Shown: positions 28,212 through 37,671, counted from the first letter of the stretch. The stretch: DNA of 64,000 bases from Ignavibacteria bacterium (GCA_016720145.1 JADJXV010000003.1:372001-436000); one strand, 5' to 3'. Program-made: numbers and translations. The notes: generated by a model not told the origin, from the sequence alone.

Positions 28212-31200
28212 GTGAGTGTTAAAGATACCAAAACGAAAGCTACGGGAAAAGGCGCAGTAAAAACGCCAATCCGGAAATCAAAAAATGAACGTGTATTTAG
28301 TAAAAATACAGCGACTATACCTCAGGTAACAGTAACAGAACCTGATGTTTTGGTGGGTAATTTGACTGAAAATCTTGTTCATACACCCCCTCAAGCAAGC
28401 AAAAAGAAAAGTACAATCGGTAGCTCCAAGAAAGCACCGACTGCAGTACCAATCGAAAACAAACAAGCAACTTCACTACTACCAAGTAAACGCAAAGCAA
28501 CGAAAGCTCTTGTTGCAAATGACATGGAACTCTTTCCTTCTATTGCAGTTGCTCCAATTACTCCTGACACAGAAGCTCCTGTCACCACTACACCTCATGC
28601 AACGACTCGTACTGAAATTAAAAAATCAAACGACCGAAAAAACACGGATAAACCGGTAACAGCGACTGATATTCCTGCTCCTTTTATCAATTCAGTTCAG
28701 CCACTAACAAGAAAAAGTGCACTCCCACTCGGTAAAGGAAAATCAATTTCTTCGAATAAAGGAGCAAACGTTTCGACTAATGCATCTCCTACACTTCACA
28801 AAGCAACGAGTAGTCAGCCAATAGAATCCCCTGCTGTTATCACTCAACCGGCTGAAAGAAAAAGTGATGTACCGTTGTCTACATTTTCCAAGAAAACGAG
28901 TGGTACAAAATTACAGGTAAAGAAAGCAGACAATGCCGCCCGAAACGAAAGTATTACAACCAAAGCTGTTGATTCAGCACCGGTTACACCTACAAACGAA
29001 CCTCCCGCACCACCGATGGATGATGTCTTGTCAGCTCGACTTCAGGCAATTGATGATAGATATGGGAATGACTTGAGATCTACACAAGCTCCTAAATCAT
29101 TTACTCCAACGAAGCTTAGTACACCAACTAAGACAATTACTCCAACGAAGGAAATTACGTCAACGAAGGAAATTACCTCAACGAAGAAAAGTATTCCAAC
29201 CCAGAAAAATATTCCAACGAAGGATAATGCTTCAACGAAGGAGAGTATTCCAAGCAAGACTATTCCTCCCTCGCAGACAATTCCACCATTGAAGAAGAAT
29301 CATGTAAAACAATTGACTCAGGTTCAGCCGAAAGAGCAAACTAAGCAATTCGGAACGAGTTCGAAATCAGCTCAAAATCAAAAGACCATTACCACACAAA
29401 TCCGTACGGAACATCTTCCATCACAACAAGTTAACGTTCACAATCCTGCTAATGTAACGATTGCTGATCAGACCGATGACGACACACCTAAGCTGAGCTA
29501 CTGGCAACAACGACGTCTCAATAAAAAGCTCAAGCAACAAGCGCAGCAAGAAAGCAGTAGCAAATCAGAGTCAGTGGAATTGCCTGCTACACCACCACCT
29601 GTTATGACATCGGCGGTTAATGCAAATCCCCCGCGACGTGATGTCTCTCCAAAACATCAAACGACAAATCCTCTCCTTGTCGAAGCAATCCTCAAAGCAT
29701 TGGATGAGAATGAAACAGTACCGTTAGAAAATTCTGTAGCTATCGTTGAGAAAATTCAACAAGATAAAACGTTGCAACCAATTGATGGTAAAGATGATAC
29801 AGCATCACAAACATCGAGTATTGATTCCGATGAAAATGCACCAAAGCTGAGCTATTGGCAGCAAAGACGACTGAATAAAAAGCTCAAGCAGCAAGGTCTG
29901 CCTACTGATGAGGCGTCTTTGGTAAGCGATACTCCAGTACAACCTCAGACTCACTTCATCGTATCGCAGAATATCCCAAATGTACCCCCACCATCAATAC
30001 TTGTACAAGCTGAAGAAATCAGCACGGAACAGGATACCGAACTCGATACAAATGAAGAAGATGCACCAAAGCTCAGCTATTGGCAGCTACGCAGACTGAA
30101 TAAAAAACTCAAACAGCAAATTCAAAAAGTTGATGAAAGCGAGAGGGTTGACAGCGAACTAACACCGCAAGTTCTTTCGCCGAAAGTGGAACATCGCGCT
30201 ACGACATCAACACTACAACCGTTTGTGACTAAACGAGTTGTACCACCTGTAGATGTAATTATTGAAGAAGTAAAGCCTGTAGAACAATTAATCATCCCAC
30301 GCAAACTCACCAAATTGCAGCAAAAGCAGCTTGACAAGAAACTAAAGTTACAAGCCGAACAAGATGCACTTCTCGAACAAGAAGAAAGTGCAGCCCTTGC
30401 AAATGAACAAATCAAACTCTCCGAGACAACCGTACAAGCTCCGAATATAACGACCGATGACACACTCGAGCCCTTTGACGAACCAATTGCACCAAAACTC
30501 AGCTATTGGCAGCAACGTAGACTGAATAAAAAACTCAAGCAAGTTGATGTAAGAACAGATTCGCCGGAAGATGTTCAGACCGAGCTACTTACATCACAAC
30601 ATGTTCCCACACAAATACAAACAATTTCTGAAAACAAGTCTGTTCGGGAAGATGAAGAAATCATACAATCACCAGATAATTTAGAGCCGGCAAAGAAACT
30701 AACCTATTGGCAACAAAAGCGCCTCAACAGAAAACTTGCAAAACAAAAAGAACTCGAGCAAGGACAAGATCAGCAAGAAGTGGTTGTGGATAAAGCAACT
30801 GATGTAATCATCGAAAAAAGGATCCTACCTGTTCCTGAAGGTAAGAGAATTCTCCCTGTACCGGAAGGTAAAAAAGTGCTTCCCGTACCTGAAGATAAAA
30901 AAGTGCTCCCAGTGCCGGAAGGGAAGAAAATTCTACCTGTACCGGAAGGGAAGAAAATTTTGCCGGTACCGGATGGGAAGAAAATTTTGCCGGTACCAGA
31001 TGGGAAAAAATCAACTCCAGAAGCTAAGAAAATACTTCCGGTTCCTGAAGGAAAGAAAATACTACCTGTTCCTGAGAAGAAAGAGCATCCTCATCAAGAG
31101 CGAAGAATACCGGAGCCGGTAATCGAGCATATTCCGATTCCGCCACTTGTGGCACCAAAAACGCAATATCCACCGAAGCCACATCCTCTTTTGCCGCCTT

Positions 31201-32639
31201 TGCCTGTAGAGCTAATGGAGATGGTAGGACGCGTCGAACATTTTATACTTCATGAGCTTAACGTCTATCCCGAAGCGACTCTTCTTCTAGGAGTGAGCGG
31301 AGGTGTGGACTCAATGGTTATGCTCGATATTTTTGCTTATTTATCGTACAAATTTGATTTTTCGATTCATGTAGGGCATTGCAACCATCATTTACGTGGC
31401 GAAGATTCACACGAAGACGAGAGATTGGTAAAGCGCATAACCCATAAATATGGAATGTACTTTCATCATACTTCTTTGAAAGTGCAGGAGTATGCCGACA
31501 AACACAAAAACTCGGTCGAGCAGGCAGCACGGACCCTCCGTTATCATTTTTTCGAGAAAATGGCAAAGACAACAGTTGCGGGTTTTGTGGCTACAGCCCA
31601 TACAGCCGATGATTCCGCAGAAACATTCCTTTTGAATCTGCTTCGAGGTTCGGGGCTGACGGGATTGGCCGGAATTCCGGCCCGTCGCGAACTTACCAAA
31701 CGTGTACATGTTATTCGCCCTCTCCTTCCTTTATTAAAAAGTGAAGTGATCCATTACGCTACGGTCAGGGGCTTGGAATGGCGTGAAGATTCGAGCAACA
31801 CTTCACTTCTCTATACTCGTAATAAGATACGATTACAGTTACTTCCTGCGCTTCGCGAACAGTTTAGCCCTGCAATAGTCGAGACGATCAATCGCACAGC
31901 CCGTCTCCTTCTTGGTGCGGATGAAATTGTCAATGAACGTGCAGAGGCGTTGATTTCTATGATGGTTCGGTCAGTCGGCAAGTCAGCTGTCGCCATTTCA
32001 ATTCCACATTTTGAATCGGTCAGTGATTTCCTTAAGGGTGAAATTATACAGAAAATTCTCAAAGAGAAATTCCAAACATTGCCTGTTTCGATGCATACAA
32101 TTGATAGAATTATCGGACTCGCGACCGGTGCTGAGAATGCAATGTGCAACGTAACGCCTGCTGTTGATGCACACCGAGACCGTCAGGAAATTGTTCTCCG
32201 TAAAAATCACTTGCTCGAAGTGGTCAATTATCAAGTCGCGAAAGTCGGTAAGACAACAGGCGAAACATTCATTCTTTCGATGAAGGAACTCACCAAAAAA
32301 GACGTTAAATTTACAGATAATCCATCGATAGAATACTTTGATGCCGATTTACTACCGTTATGGCTTACGCTGAGAACATGGGAGGATGGCGATAGAATTC
32401 AACCACTTGGTATGTTGGGATCGATGACGGTGGGCGACTATTTAACCAATGAAAAAGTAGAATTACTTGATAAAGAAAAAACGCTCGTCCTCTGCGCAGG
32501 CAAGGAAGTGATTTGGATATGTGGACTGAGAAGTAGTGATAAATTCAAAGTAACATCGACGACAAAAAGGACGATATGTGCTGAATTTACGAACAAAGCA
32601 GAAGTGCCACAAAAGCAAGATTTTGTAACTCCTAAATAA
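28212..32639 (+). CDS. tilS: tRNA(Ile)-lysidine synthase TilS with a ~1000-residue repeat-rich N-terminal extension
   Basis: A single 1475-codon frame from GTG 28212 ends in a normal-length TilS (about residues 1002-1475). TilS uses ATP to attach lysine to C34 of tRNA-Ile(CAU). The PP-loop LLGVSGGVDSMVML is at 1029-1034, followed by HVGHCNHHLRGEDSHEDER, TAHTADDSAETFLLNLLRGS, and YTRNKIRLQLLPALRE. The first 1001 residues are Lys/Thr/Pro/Gln-rich and look disordered. They hold Thr-Lys-Pro repeats (about 300-360), six PKLSYWQQRRLNKKLKQ-like copies (426-848) and nine KKILPVPEG-like nonapeptides (869-955). TilS proteins normally have about 430-480 residues, so this is a strong outlier. ATG 31215 and 31221 could start a standalone TilS. 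The stop is 2 bp before hpt. Confidence 0.85.
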   Translation: MSVKDTKTKATGKGAVKTPIRKSKNERVFSKNTATIPQVTVTEPDVLVGNLTENLVHTPPQASKKKSTIGSSKKAPTAVPIENKQATSLLPSKRKATKALVANDMELFPSIAVAPITPDTEAPVTTTPHATTRTEIKKSNDRKNTDKPVTATDIPAPFINSVQPLTRKSALPLGKGKSISSNKGANVSTNASPTLHKATSSQPIESPAVITQPAERKSDVPLSTFSKKTSGTKLQVKKADNAARNESITTKAVDSAPVTPTNEPPAPPMDDVLSARLQAIDDRYGNDLRSTQAPKSFTPTKLSTPTKTITPTKEITSTKEITSTKKSIPTQKNIPTKDNASTKESIPSKTIPPSQTIPPLKKNHVKQLTQVQPKEQTKQFGTSSKSAQNQKTITTQIRTEHLPSQQVNVHNPANVTIADQTDDDTPKLSYWQQRRLNKKLKQQAQQESSSKSESVELPATPPPVMTSAVNANPPRRDVSPKHQTTNPLLVEAILKALDENETVPLENSVAIVEKIQQDKTLQPIDGKDDTASQTSSIDSDENAPKLSYWQQRRLNKKLKQQGLPTDEASLVSDTPVQPQTHFIVSQNIPNVPPPSILVQAEEISTEQDTELDTNEEDAPKLSYWQLRRLNKKLKQQIQKVDESERVDSELTPQVLSPKVEHRATTSTLQPFVTKRVVPPVDVIIEEVKPVEQLIIPRKLTKLQQKQLDKKLKLQAEQDALLEQEESAALANEQIKLSETTVQAPNITTDDTLEPFDEPIAPKLSYWQQRRLNKKLKQVDVRTDSPEDVQTELLTSQHVPTQIQTISENKSVREDEEIIQSPDNLEPAKKLTYWQQKRLNRKLAKQKELEQGQDQQEVVVDKATDVIIEKRILPVPEGKRILPVPEGKKVLPVPEDKKVLPVPEGKKILPVPEGKKILPVPDGKKILPVPDGKKSTPEAKKILPVPEGKKILPVPEKKEHPHQERRIPEPVIEHIPIPPLVAPKTQYPPKPHPLLPPLPVELMEMVGRVEHFILHELNVYPEATLLLGVSGGVDSMVMLDIFAYLSYKFDFSIHVGHCNHHLRGEDSHEDERLVKRITHKYGMYFHHTSLKVQEYADKHKNSVEQAARTLRYHFFEKMAKTTVAGFVATAHTADDSAETFLLNLLRGSGLTGLAGIPARRELTKRVHVIRPLLPLLKSEVIHYATVRGLEWREDSSNTSLLYTRNKIRLQLLPALREQFSPAIVETINRTARLLLGADEIVNERAEALISMMVRSVGKSAVAISIPHFESVSDFLKGEIIQKILKEKFQTLPVSMHTIDRIIGLATGAENAMCNVTPAVDAHRDRQEIVLRKNHLLEVVNYQVAKVGKTTGETFILSMKELTKKDVKFTDNPSIEYFDADLLPLWLTLRTWEDGDRIQPLGMLGSMTVGDYLTNEKVELLDKEKTLVLCAGKEVIWICGLRSSDKFKVTSTTKRTICAEFTNKAEVPQKQDFVTPK
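29487..30752 (+). repeat. Six dispersed copies of a PKLSYWQQRRLNKKLKQ-like element in the TilS extension
   Basis: Copies start near residues 426, 544, 619, 697 (degenerate: RKLTKLQQKQLDKKLKLQ), 761 and 827 (KKLTYWQQKRLNRKLAKQ). Each basic element follows an acidic stretch (for example DDDTPK, DENAPK, EEDAPK). Helical prediction by eye suggests a basic amphipathic helix with a conserved Tyr-Trp. Confidence 0.9.
30816..31077 (+). repeat. Tandem 27-nt repeat encoding K[KR][IV]LPVPxx nonapeptides
   Basis: Nine full copies and one degenerate copy (KKSTPEA) of a 9-residue unit run in tandem, at residues 869-955. Codon usage varies between copies (for example GTACCG, GTTCCT, GTGCCG), so the array is old rather than freshly expanded, although the middle copies are closer to identical. 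Confidence 0.92.
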
Positions 32640-32641
32640 AG

Positions 32642-33169
32642 ATGCACATTCACGATAGAAATTTCGAAGAGTTTATATCTGAGCATTCAATTTCTCAAAC
32701 AGTTGAGAAAATGGGTCGTGAAATTACGAATGATTATCATGGCGGTGAGTTAGTTTGTCTTGTCGTACTGAAAGGTTCGTTTGTCTTTGCAGCTGATTTA
32801 TTGCGAGCTATACAATTACCATGCAGGGTAGAATTTTTGTCGGCGAAAAGCTACGGCACATCGATGACAACATCCGGTGAAGTAGTGATGGATTTACCCG
32901 ACCTCAATTGCAGAGGAAAGCATATTTTACTAATCGAAGATATTGTCGATACGGGACTTACAATTTCTACCTTGATATCATCACTTGCAAAACACGGAGC
33001 AACTTCTTTAAGGGTTGCGGCTTTGATATCAAAGCCGGAGATGAGAAAAATTGATGTACAGGTTGATTATGTAGGTATTGAAATTCCTCCTGTTTTTATT
33101 GTTGGCTATGGCTTAGATTATGCAGAATTAGGGCGCAATTTACCGGCAATATGGGCGCTTTCAGAATAG
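32642..33169 (+). CDS. hpt: Hypoxanthine phosphoribosyltransferase
   Basis: The 175-residue purine salvage enzyme has ELVCLVVLKGSFVFAADL, FLSAKSYGTSMTTSGEV, and the PRPP-binding loop ILLIEDIVDTGLTISTL (about 97-113), with PPVFIVGYGLDYAELGRNLP near the end. It converts hypoxanthine or guanine with PRPP to IMP or GMP. It starts 2 bp after the tilS stop; the tilS-hpt pair is a well-known conserved neighbourhood. Length matches the family. Confidence 0.92.
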   Translation: MHIHDRNFEEFISEHSISQTVEKMGREITNDYHGGELVCLVVLKGSFVFAADLLRAIQLPCRVEFLSAKSYGTSMTTSGEVVMDLPDLNCRGKHILLIEDIVDTGLTISTLISSLAKHGATSLRVAALISKPEMRKIDVQVDYVGIEIPPVFIVGYGLDYAELGRNLPAIWALSE

Positions 33170-33184
33170 ATTAATTTGTTCTAT

Positions 33185-33218
33185 TTGACAAATTGACTGA
33201 GATGTTTTTATTACTTTG
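33185..33218 (+). promoter_or_regulatory. Probable promoter for murI
   Basis: TTGACA (33185-33190), then TTACTTTG (33211-33218), a one-base departure from TAnnTTTG, with 23 nt between TTG and the -7 element. The murI ATG is 92 nt further on. Confidence 0.4.
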
Positions 33219-33310
33219 GTCGAGAATCGAAGTATATTTTATAATTCATTGATGGTTGAACTTCCTAGAAACTATAACGACAATTCTCAAAACGAAAATT
33301 TATTAACTGT

Positions 33311-34144
33311 ATGAATTCCAATCCAATAGGTGTTTTTGATTCCGGTGTTGGCGGGCTGAGTGTCTTGAGGCATTTAGTGCGGCTTCTGCCGAATGAAGAG
33401 TACATTTATCTTGGTGATACAGCAAGAGTTCCGTATGGGAATAAATCGGAGGAAACGATTATTGAATATACCGAACAAGCAGTAAGATTTTTGTTGCAAA
33501 AAGGTGCAAAACTCATTGTCATTGCTTGTAATACTGCATCGGCACTCGCGTTGAAACAAGCAGAGTTACTGAGCCCTGTTCCGGTCATCGGAATGATTAT
33601 CCCCGCATCTCACGCTGCTGTTCGCCTGACGCAAAATGGAAAAATAGGTGTGATCGGAACGCGTGCCACGATGAACAGTAATGCATATCCGACGACGATT
33701 CAACATTTAAGTGAAAAGACGTTGATTGTATTCAGCAATCCATGTCCGCTGTTTGTGCCGCTCGCCGAGGAAGGATTTCACAATCATCCGGCTGCGCAAC
33801 TGATTGCATCGGAATATCTTGCGGGTTTTCATACGACAAACGTCGATACGTTGGTGATGGGCTGTACGCACTATCCCCTCCTCACTTCACTCATTGCTCA
33901 TGAATTACCGGAAGTACGACTAATTGATTGCGGAGAATATGCAGCAATTGAAGCCGAACGACTTCTCAATTATGATAGAAATGAGCCAATGATACATCAA
34001 TACAGTTCGCCTCAGATTACGTTTTTCCTGACGGATACGACGACGACATTTTTAGAAATAGCCGAACGTTTTCTTGGTTTTTCGGTGTCATTACCCGAAC
34101 GTATATCATTAGAACATTTTGGTAACACCGGCAACTCAATATGA
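33311..34144 (+). CDS. murI: Glutamate racemase
   Basis: The 277-residue enzyme makes D-glutamate for peptidoglycan. It shows PIGVFDSGVGGLSVLRHL, YLGDTARVPYGNKSEETI, and the two catalytic cysteines: Cys73 in IACNTASALA and Cys185 in LVMGCTHYPLL. No signal peptide; cytoplasmic. The last codon region overlaps the start of the next gene by 4 bp (ATGA), so the two are translationally coupled. Confidence 0.95.
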   Translation: MNSNPIGVFDSGVGGLSVLRHLVRLLPNEEYIYLGDTARVPYGNKSEETIIEYTEQAVRFLLQKGAKLIVIACNTASALALKQAELLSPVPVIGMIIPASHAAVRLTQNGKIGVIGTRATMNSNAYPTTIQHLSEKTLIVFSNPCPLFVPLAEEGFHNHPAAQLIASEYLAGFHTTNVDTLVMGCTHYPLLTSLIAHELPEVRLIDCGEYAAIEAERLLNYDRNEPMIHQYSSPQITFFLTDTTTTFLEIAERFLGFSVSLPERISLEHFGNTGNSI

Positions 34145-35022
34145 ATAGGAATAATGCATACAGCAATACTGTCGAAGACTTGGCTACTCAGCTTGCGTCG
34201 AGTATATTTCAGACAATTCAAGTACTTGGTACATTAGTCCGGGCGAATGAAAAAAATTATAATGGAAGTCATTCTCAATTTGTGGCTGAAAAATCAGCCG
34301 AAGTAGCGACGAATCTCGGCTTATCACCGGGTGAAGTCTTTGAAATTAAAACGGCTGCACTGTTGCATGATATTGGCAAAATCGGTTTCCCGGACTTTCT
34401 CCTTATGAAGCATCCTCAGGAATTATCGACCAATGATTATCAGTATTATTCCAAACATGTCGAGGACGGTCGGAGAATTTTGTCGATGCAGGATGGCCTC
34501 TCTAACATCGCCGAAATAGTCTATCAACACCATGAAAAACATGATGGAACCGGTTTTCCCCAAAAGCTGAAACGAGACGAAATTCATCCGGGCGCACAGA
34601 TAATAAGTGTGGTCAATTATTATCATAATGCAATGGAGCGCGTGCAGAAAGAAAAAACACCATCGAGTCAGTCAAATGCACAAATCACGAGCACGAGTAC
34701 ATACTTACACACGACACAGCCGCGATTTGCTCAGACGATGAATTATTTGAATCATCGGTCGGGTTCGACTTTCGCACCAATTATCGTTGATGCCTTCATA
34801 GCTATTATAGAAAATGACCGCCGTAATTTAGGTGAAAAAACTATCATGCGACTAGCAGTGAATCAAGTCAAGCCGGGTATGGTATTTGCGAGCGATTATC
34901 ATACATCGTACGGATTACTGATAGCAGCACGAGGTGAACCTATCACCGATATAGCAGTCAATCGATTAATTAGTCTTGCTGAACTCGGTGAAATTCCACA
35001 AAAAGTACTCGTGATGAAATGA
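34141..35022 (+). CDS. HD-GYP-like HD-domain phosphohydrolase
   Basis: The 293-residue protein has the HD motif LLHDIGKIGFPDFLL (about residue 79), then QHHEKHDGTGFPQKL. These match the HD-GYP cyclic-di-GMP phosphodiesterase family. The later metal-binding ADxxDAL segment reads SVVNYYHNAMERV, so an aspartate is replaced and activity could be altered. A Ser/Thr-rich insertion (KTPSSQSNAQITSTST) and a C-terminal MRLAVNQVKPGMVFASDYHT domain follow. It overlaps murI by 4 bp. No input domain is seen, so regulation is unknown. Confidence 0.75.
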   Translation: MNRNNAYSNTVEDLATQLASSIFQTIQVLGTLVRANEKNYNGSHSQFVAEKSAEVATNLGLSPGEVFEIKTAALLHDIGKIGFPDFLLMKHPQELSTNDYQYYSKHVEDGRRILSMQDGLSNIAEIVYQHHEKHDGTGFPQKLKRDEIHPGAQIISVVNYYHNAMERVQKEKTPSSQSNAQITSTSTYLHTTQPRFAQTMNYLNHRSGSTFAPIIVDAFIAIIENDRRNLGEKTIMRLAVNQVKPGMVFASDYHTSYGLLIAARGEPITDIAVNRLISLAELGEIPQKVLVMK

Positions 35023-35023
35023 T

Positions 35024-35055
35024 TTGACACGGATAAACTCGATTTTATTTCTTTG
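35024..35055 (+). promoter_or_regulatory. Probable promoter for the ABC permease genes
   Basis: TTGACA (35024-35029), then TTTCTTTG (35048-35055), one mismatch from TAnnTTTG with a 21-nt spacer. The permease ATG is at 35122. Its layout resembles the murI promoter at 33185. Confidence 0.4.
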
Positions 35056-35121
35056 GAAACTGTCGGTACTACACACAACGAATTGCTGTATTTATTATAT
35101 ATCTCAATAAATTACAAATAA

Positions 35122-36048
35122 ATGATTGCTTATATACTTCGTAAAATTTTCTATTCACTACTCGTTTTGTTTGGTGTAATTACCGTTACATTTTTCATCA
35201 ATTTTGTGTTGCCCGGTGACCCGGCTCGGCTTATGCTTGGTCAGCGCGCCGATCAGGCATCAATTCAAGCACTTCGGCAACAGCTTGGGCTCGATAAACC
35301 TAAAATTGTTCAGTTCGGTACTTTCCTCGTCAGTCTATCTCAGGGTGATTTTGGACGGTCATTTTCAACAAATAGAGATGTCTTTACCACCATTCAAGAA
35401 CGCTTCCCCGCTACAGCTCTTCTCGCTGTAACTGCTATGGTATTCTCTACCTTCCTGGGAATTATACTCGGAATTATCGCTTCCATCAAACCTAATTCTT
35501 GGCTTGATACTTCACTGATGGGTTTTGCTTTGTTGGGAATTTCTCTTCCCTCCTTTGTCATAGGACTCTTACTTCTGCTGTTTTTTGGTGTGTATTTAGA
35601 TTGGCTCCCGATTTCCGGCTATATAGATCGTGGAGCTGAATATTTACTATTACCTATGCTCACGCTTGCTTTTAGGCCATTATCAATTATCGCACGGGTG
35701 ACTCGCAGCAGTATGCTCGATGTCCTTGGTCAGGATTATGTTCGCACGGCAAAAGCCAAAGGCCTCACGAATCGTCGCGTCATCTTGCGACACGCCCTGC
35801 GCAATGCTCTCAATCCTGTAGTCACTACCGTAAGTGCATGGTTTGCCGGACTCTTAGCTGGTACTTTCTTCGTAGAATACATCTTTAATTGGCCGGGTAT
35901 CGGCACCGTTGCAATTGACTCAATTTTAAAATTAGACTATCCGATGATCCAAGGCACTGTGCTTTTTACAGCGATGGTTTTTGTCATAGTCAATATGGTC
36001 GTCGATGTTCTTTATGTGTTTTTAGACCCAAAAGTAAAACTACAATAA
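35122..36048 (+). CDS. Peptide/nickel-type ABC transporter permease, DppB/OppB family
   Basis: The 308-residue protein has six predicted membrane helices and family motifs: GVITVTFFINFVLPGDPARL at the N-terminus, QGDFGRSFSTNRDVFTTI, and the EAA-type loop YVRTAKAKGLTNRRVILRHA (about 208-227), which contacts the ATPase. It would form the inner-membrane channel with the adjacent OppC-type permease. No ATP-binding or solute-binding gene is in the window, so the substrate (peptide, nickel or other) cannot be set. Confidence 0.9.
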   Translation: MIAYILRKIFYSLLVLFGVITVTFFINFVLPGDPARLMLGQRADQASIQALRQQLGLDKPKIVQFGTFLVSLSQGDFGRSFSTNRDVFTTIQERFPATALLAVTAMVFSTFLGIILGIIASIKPNSWLDTSLMGFALLGISLPSFVIGLLLLLFFGVYLDWLPISGYIDRGAEYLLLPMLTLAFRPLSIIARVTRSSMLDVLGQDYVRTAKAKGLTNRRVILRHALRNALNPVVTTVSAWFAGLLAGTFFVEYIFNWPGIGTVAIDSILKLDYPMIQGTVLFTAMVFVIVNMVVDVLYVFLDPKVKLQ

Positions 36049-36064
36049 TGTTAATTCTACAATA

Positions 36065-37194
36065 ATGAGCAAAAGTAAAATCACAACTACATCTGAAAGC
36101 TTGGGTCAATTAGCATGGAGAAAGCTTCGGCGACATCCTGCGGGAATAGTCGGCATGATTCTCATTGGGTTACTCGTTGTTATTGCTGTATTTGCACCAT
36201 TACTCGCACCTTTTAATCCACGCTTGCAGGTACTCGAATATTCGGTGAAGCCGTCGATGTTTCGAGGGGATGTGATTTATACCAAGAATCCATCTAATCC
36301 GGATCAACCATCGATTCTTGCGGTAAAGCTATCGCACAATCGGCGATTCGATTCAGATTACTGATTTGTCCGATCAGACCAAAACCCTTGCATTACAAGA
36401 ACTTTGGGGCACGAGTGAGAAAGAATGGCATGGCGAACCGGTCTATTATTTAGGAACCGATAATTTCGGGCGTGATGTCTTAAGCAGATTGATTTATGGG
36501 GCGCGTATTAGCTTGATGGTGGGTGTTGTATCGCAGATTATTGCGCTTGCAATCGGTATATTTTTAGGGGCGTTAGCCGGATATTTCAGAGGTTGGGTGG
36601 ATAATGTAATCTTATGGTTTATCAATGTTGTATGGTCATTCCCCACTATACTTCTGGCGATTTTATTTTCATCGGTGCTCAAGTCGACACATGATGTTTT
36701 TGGGTTTGAATTAAATGCCTTTTGGCAGACATTTATCGCCATTGGAATTTCGAGCTGGGTTGATATTGCGCGTATTGTTCGGGGACAGTTTTTCTCCCTC
36801 CGGGAGATGGAGTATGTCGAAGCGACACGGGCACTTGGTTACGGTTCGATGCGCACAATATTTAAACATATCCTTCCCAATGCATTCGGTCCAATTATTG
36901 TGCTTGCAACGGCAGGAATTGCATCTTCGATAATTACTGAGGCAGGACTTAGTTTTCTGGGATTGGGAATTCAAAAGCCGGAACCGTCCTGGGGTATTTT
37001 GATATTTCGACGGCTATGGATATATCGCCGCCGGAACAAATTGGGGTTTAACGATTTACCCAAGTATTGCAATCGCAGCCGCTGTCTATGGGTTCAATCT
37101 CTTGGGTGATGGTCTGCGGGATGCTTTAGATCCGAAATCTATCCAACGATGTTTAACGCACGCGCTGCCGCATGGTTTTTATAAGGTCACATAG
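36065..37194 (+). pseudogene. OppC/DppC-family ABC permease, interrupted by two apparent frameshifts
   Basis: Three frames join into one protein of about 376 residues. The first frame (36065-36364) ends just after LAVKLSHN; the second picks up at about 36341 as GDSIQITDLSDQTKTLALQE and runs to about 37005; the third gives FDGYGYIAAGTNWGLTIYPS and ends GDGLRDALDPKSIQ... TAG at 37194. Conserved features are YYLGTDNFGRDVLSRLIYGA, the EAA loop YVEATRALGYGSMRTIFKHI, and NLLGDGLRDALDPK. The first break looks like one extra C near 36340 and the second like one missing or extra base near 37000-37010. The gene is probably intact in the organism and pairs with the DppB-type permease 16 bp upstream. Confidence 0.8.
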
Positions 37195-37261
37195 AAACGT
37201 TGCTACAACATTCAAGAGATGGTCAGTTCTTTCTTAATATTTTTAAACTTCCGTGGATTCT

Positions 37262-37639
37262 ATGGACTATTCCTAGCTCAATGTATTTGTCGTTGATGAT
37301 GATTTGTCAATGCGTTCCTATCTCCGTCGCATCCTAGAATCAGTTTTGGTCTACGGTCTATGAATTTGGCAGTCCTGTCACGGCATTCAAAGCGATGGTG
37401 GGACGATACCCGACTTGATAATATTGGACATGCATACGCCGCACATGAGTGGATATGCAGCTATGAAACTCATTAACTCCAATGAAAAACTTCGTACCAT
37501 ACCTGTCTTTGCCTGTACAGCCGACGCCTCCCCCAAGCTGATTACCGATCTTGCAAAGCTCGGAATTAAAGAATATATTTTAAAGCCATTTGATGCGCAG
37601 GATTTTCCGACCGTCTCAAGACATATTTTGATGAGATAA
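37262..37639 (+). pseudogene. Stand-alone response-regulator receiver protein, frame broken
   Basis: Segments of a CheY-like receiver appear in different frames: NVFVVDDDLSMRSYLRRILE (with the acidic Asp pocket), then ILDMHTPHMSGYAAMKLI (phospho-acceptor Asp), IPVFACTADASP, and EYILKPFDAQDF (Lys). About 125 residues are covered, with no output domain. An in-frame TAG occurs near 37274 after MDYS and a break lies near 37350. As in neighbouring genes, sequencing error is likely, though a real pseudogene cannot be excluded. The cognate kinase is unknown; the kinase at 12057 has no adjacent regulator. Confidence 0.65.
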
Positions 37640-37646
37640 TTCCAAA

Positions 37647-37671
37647 GAAAAAAGCACTTCTGGCGAGTGCT
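37647..37671 (-). terminator. Hairpin with poly-T on the minus strand, uncertain terminator
   Basis: AGCACT (37653-37658) pairs with AGTGCT (37666-37671); on the minus strand it is followed by TTTTTTC. The neighbouring genes lie on the plus strand, so the direction does not fit a simple terminator, and the site lies in a stretch of doubtful sequence. Confidence 0.35.

Noticed and set aside
30808..31014. Minus-strand ORFs opposite the TilS repeats
   Set aside because: They repeat only because the forward nonapeptide array does; no independent gene features.
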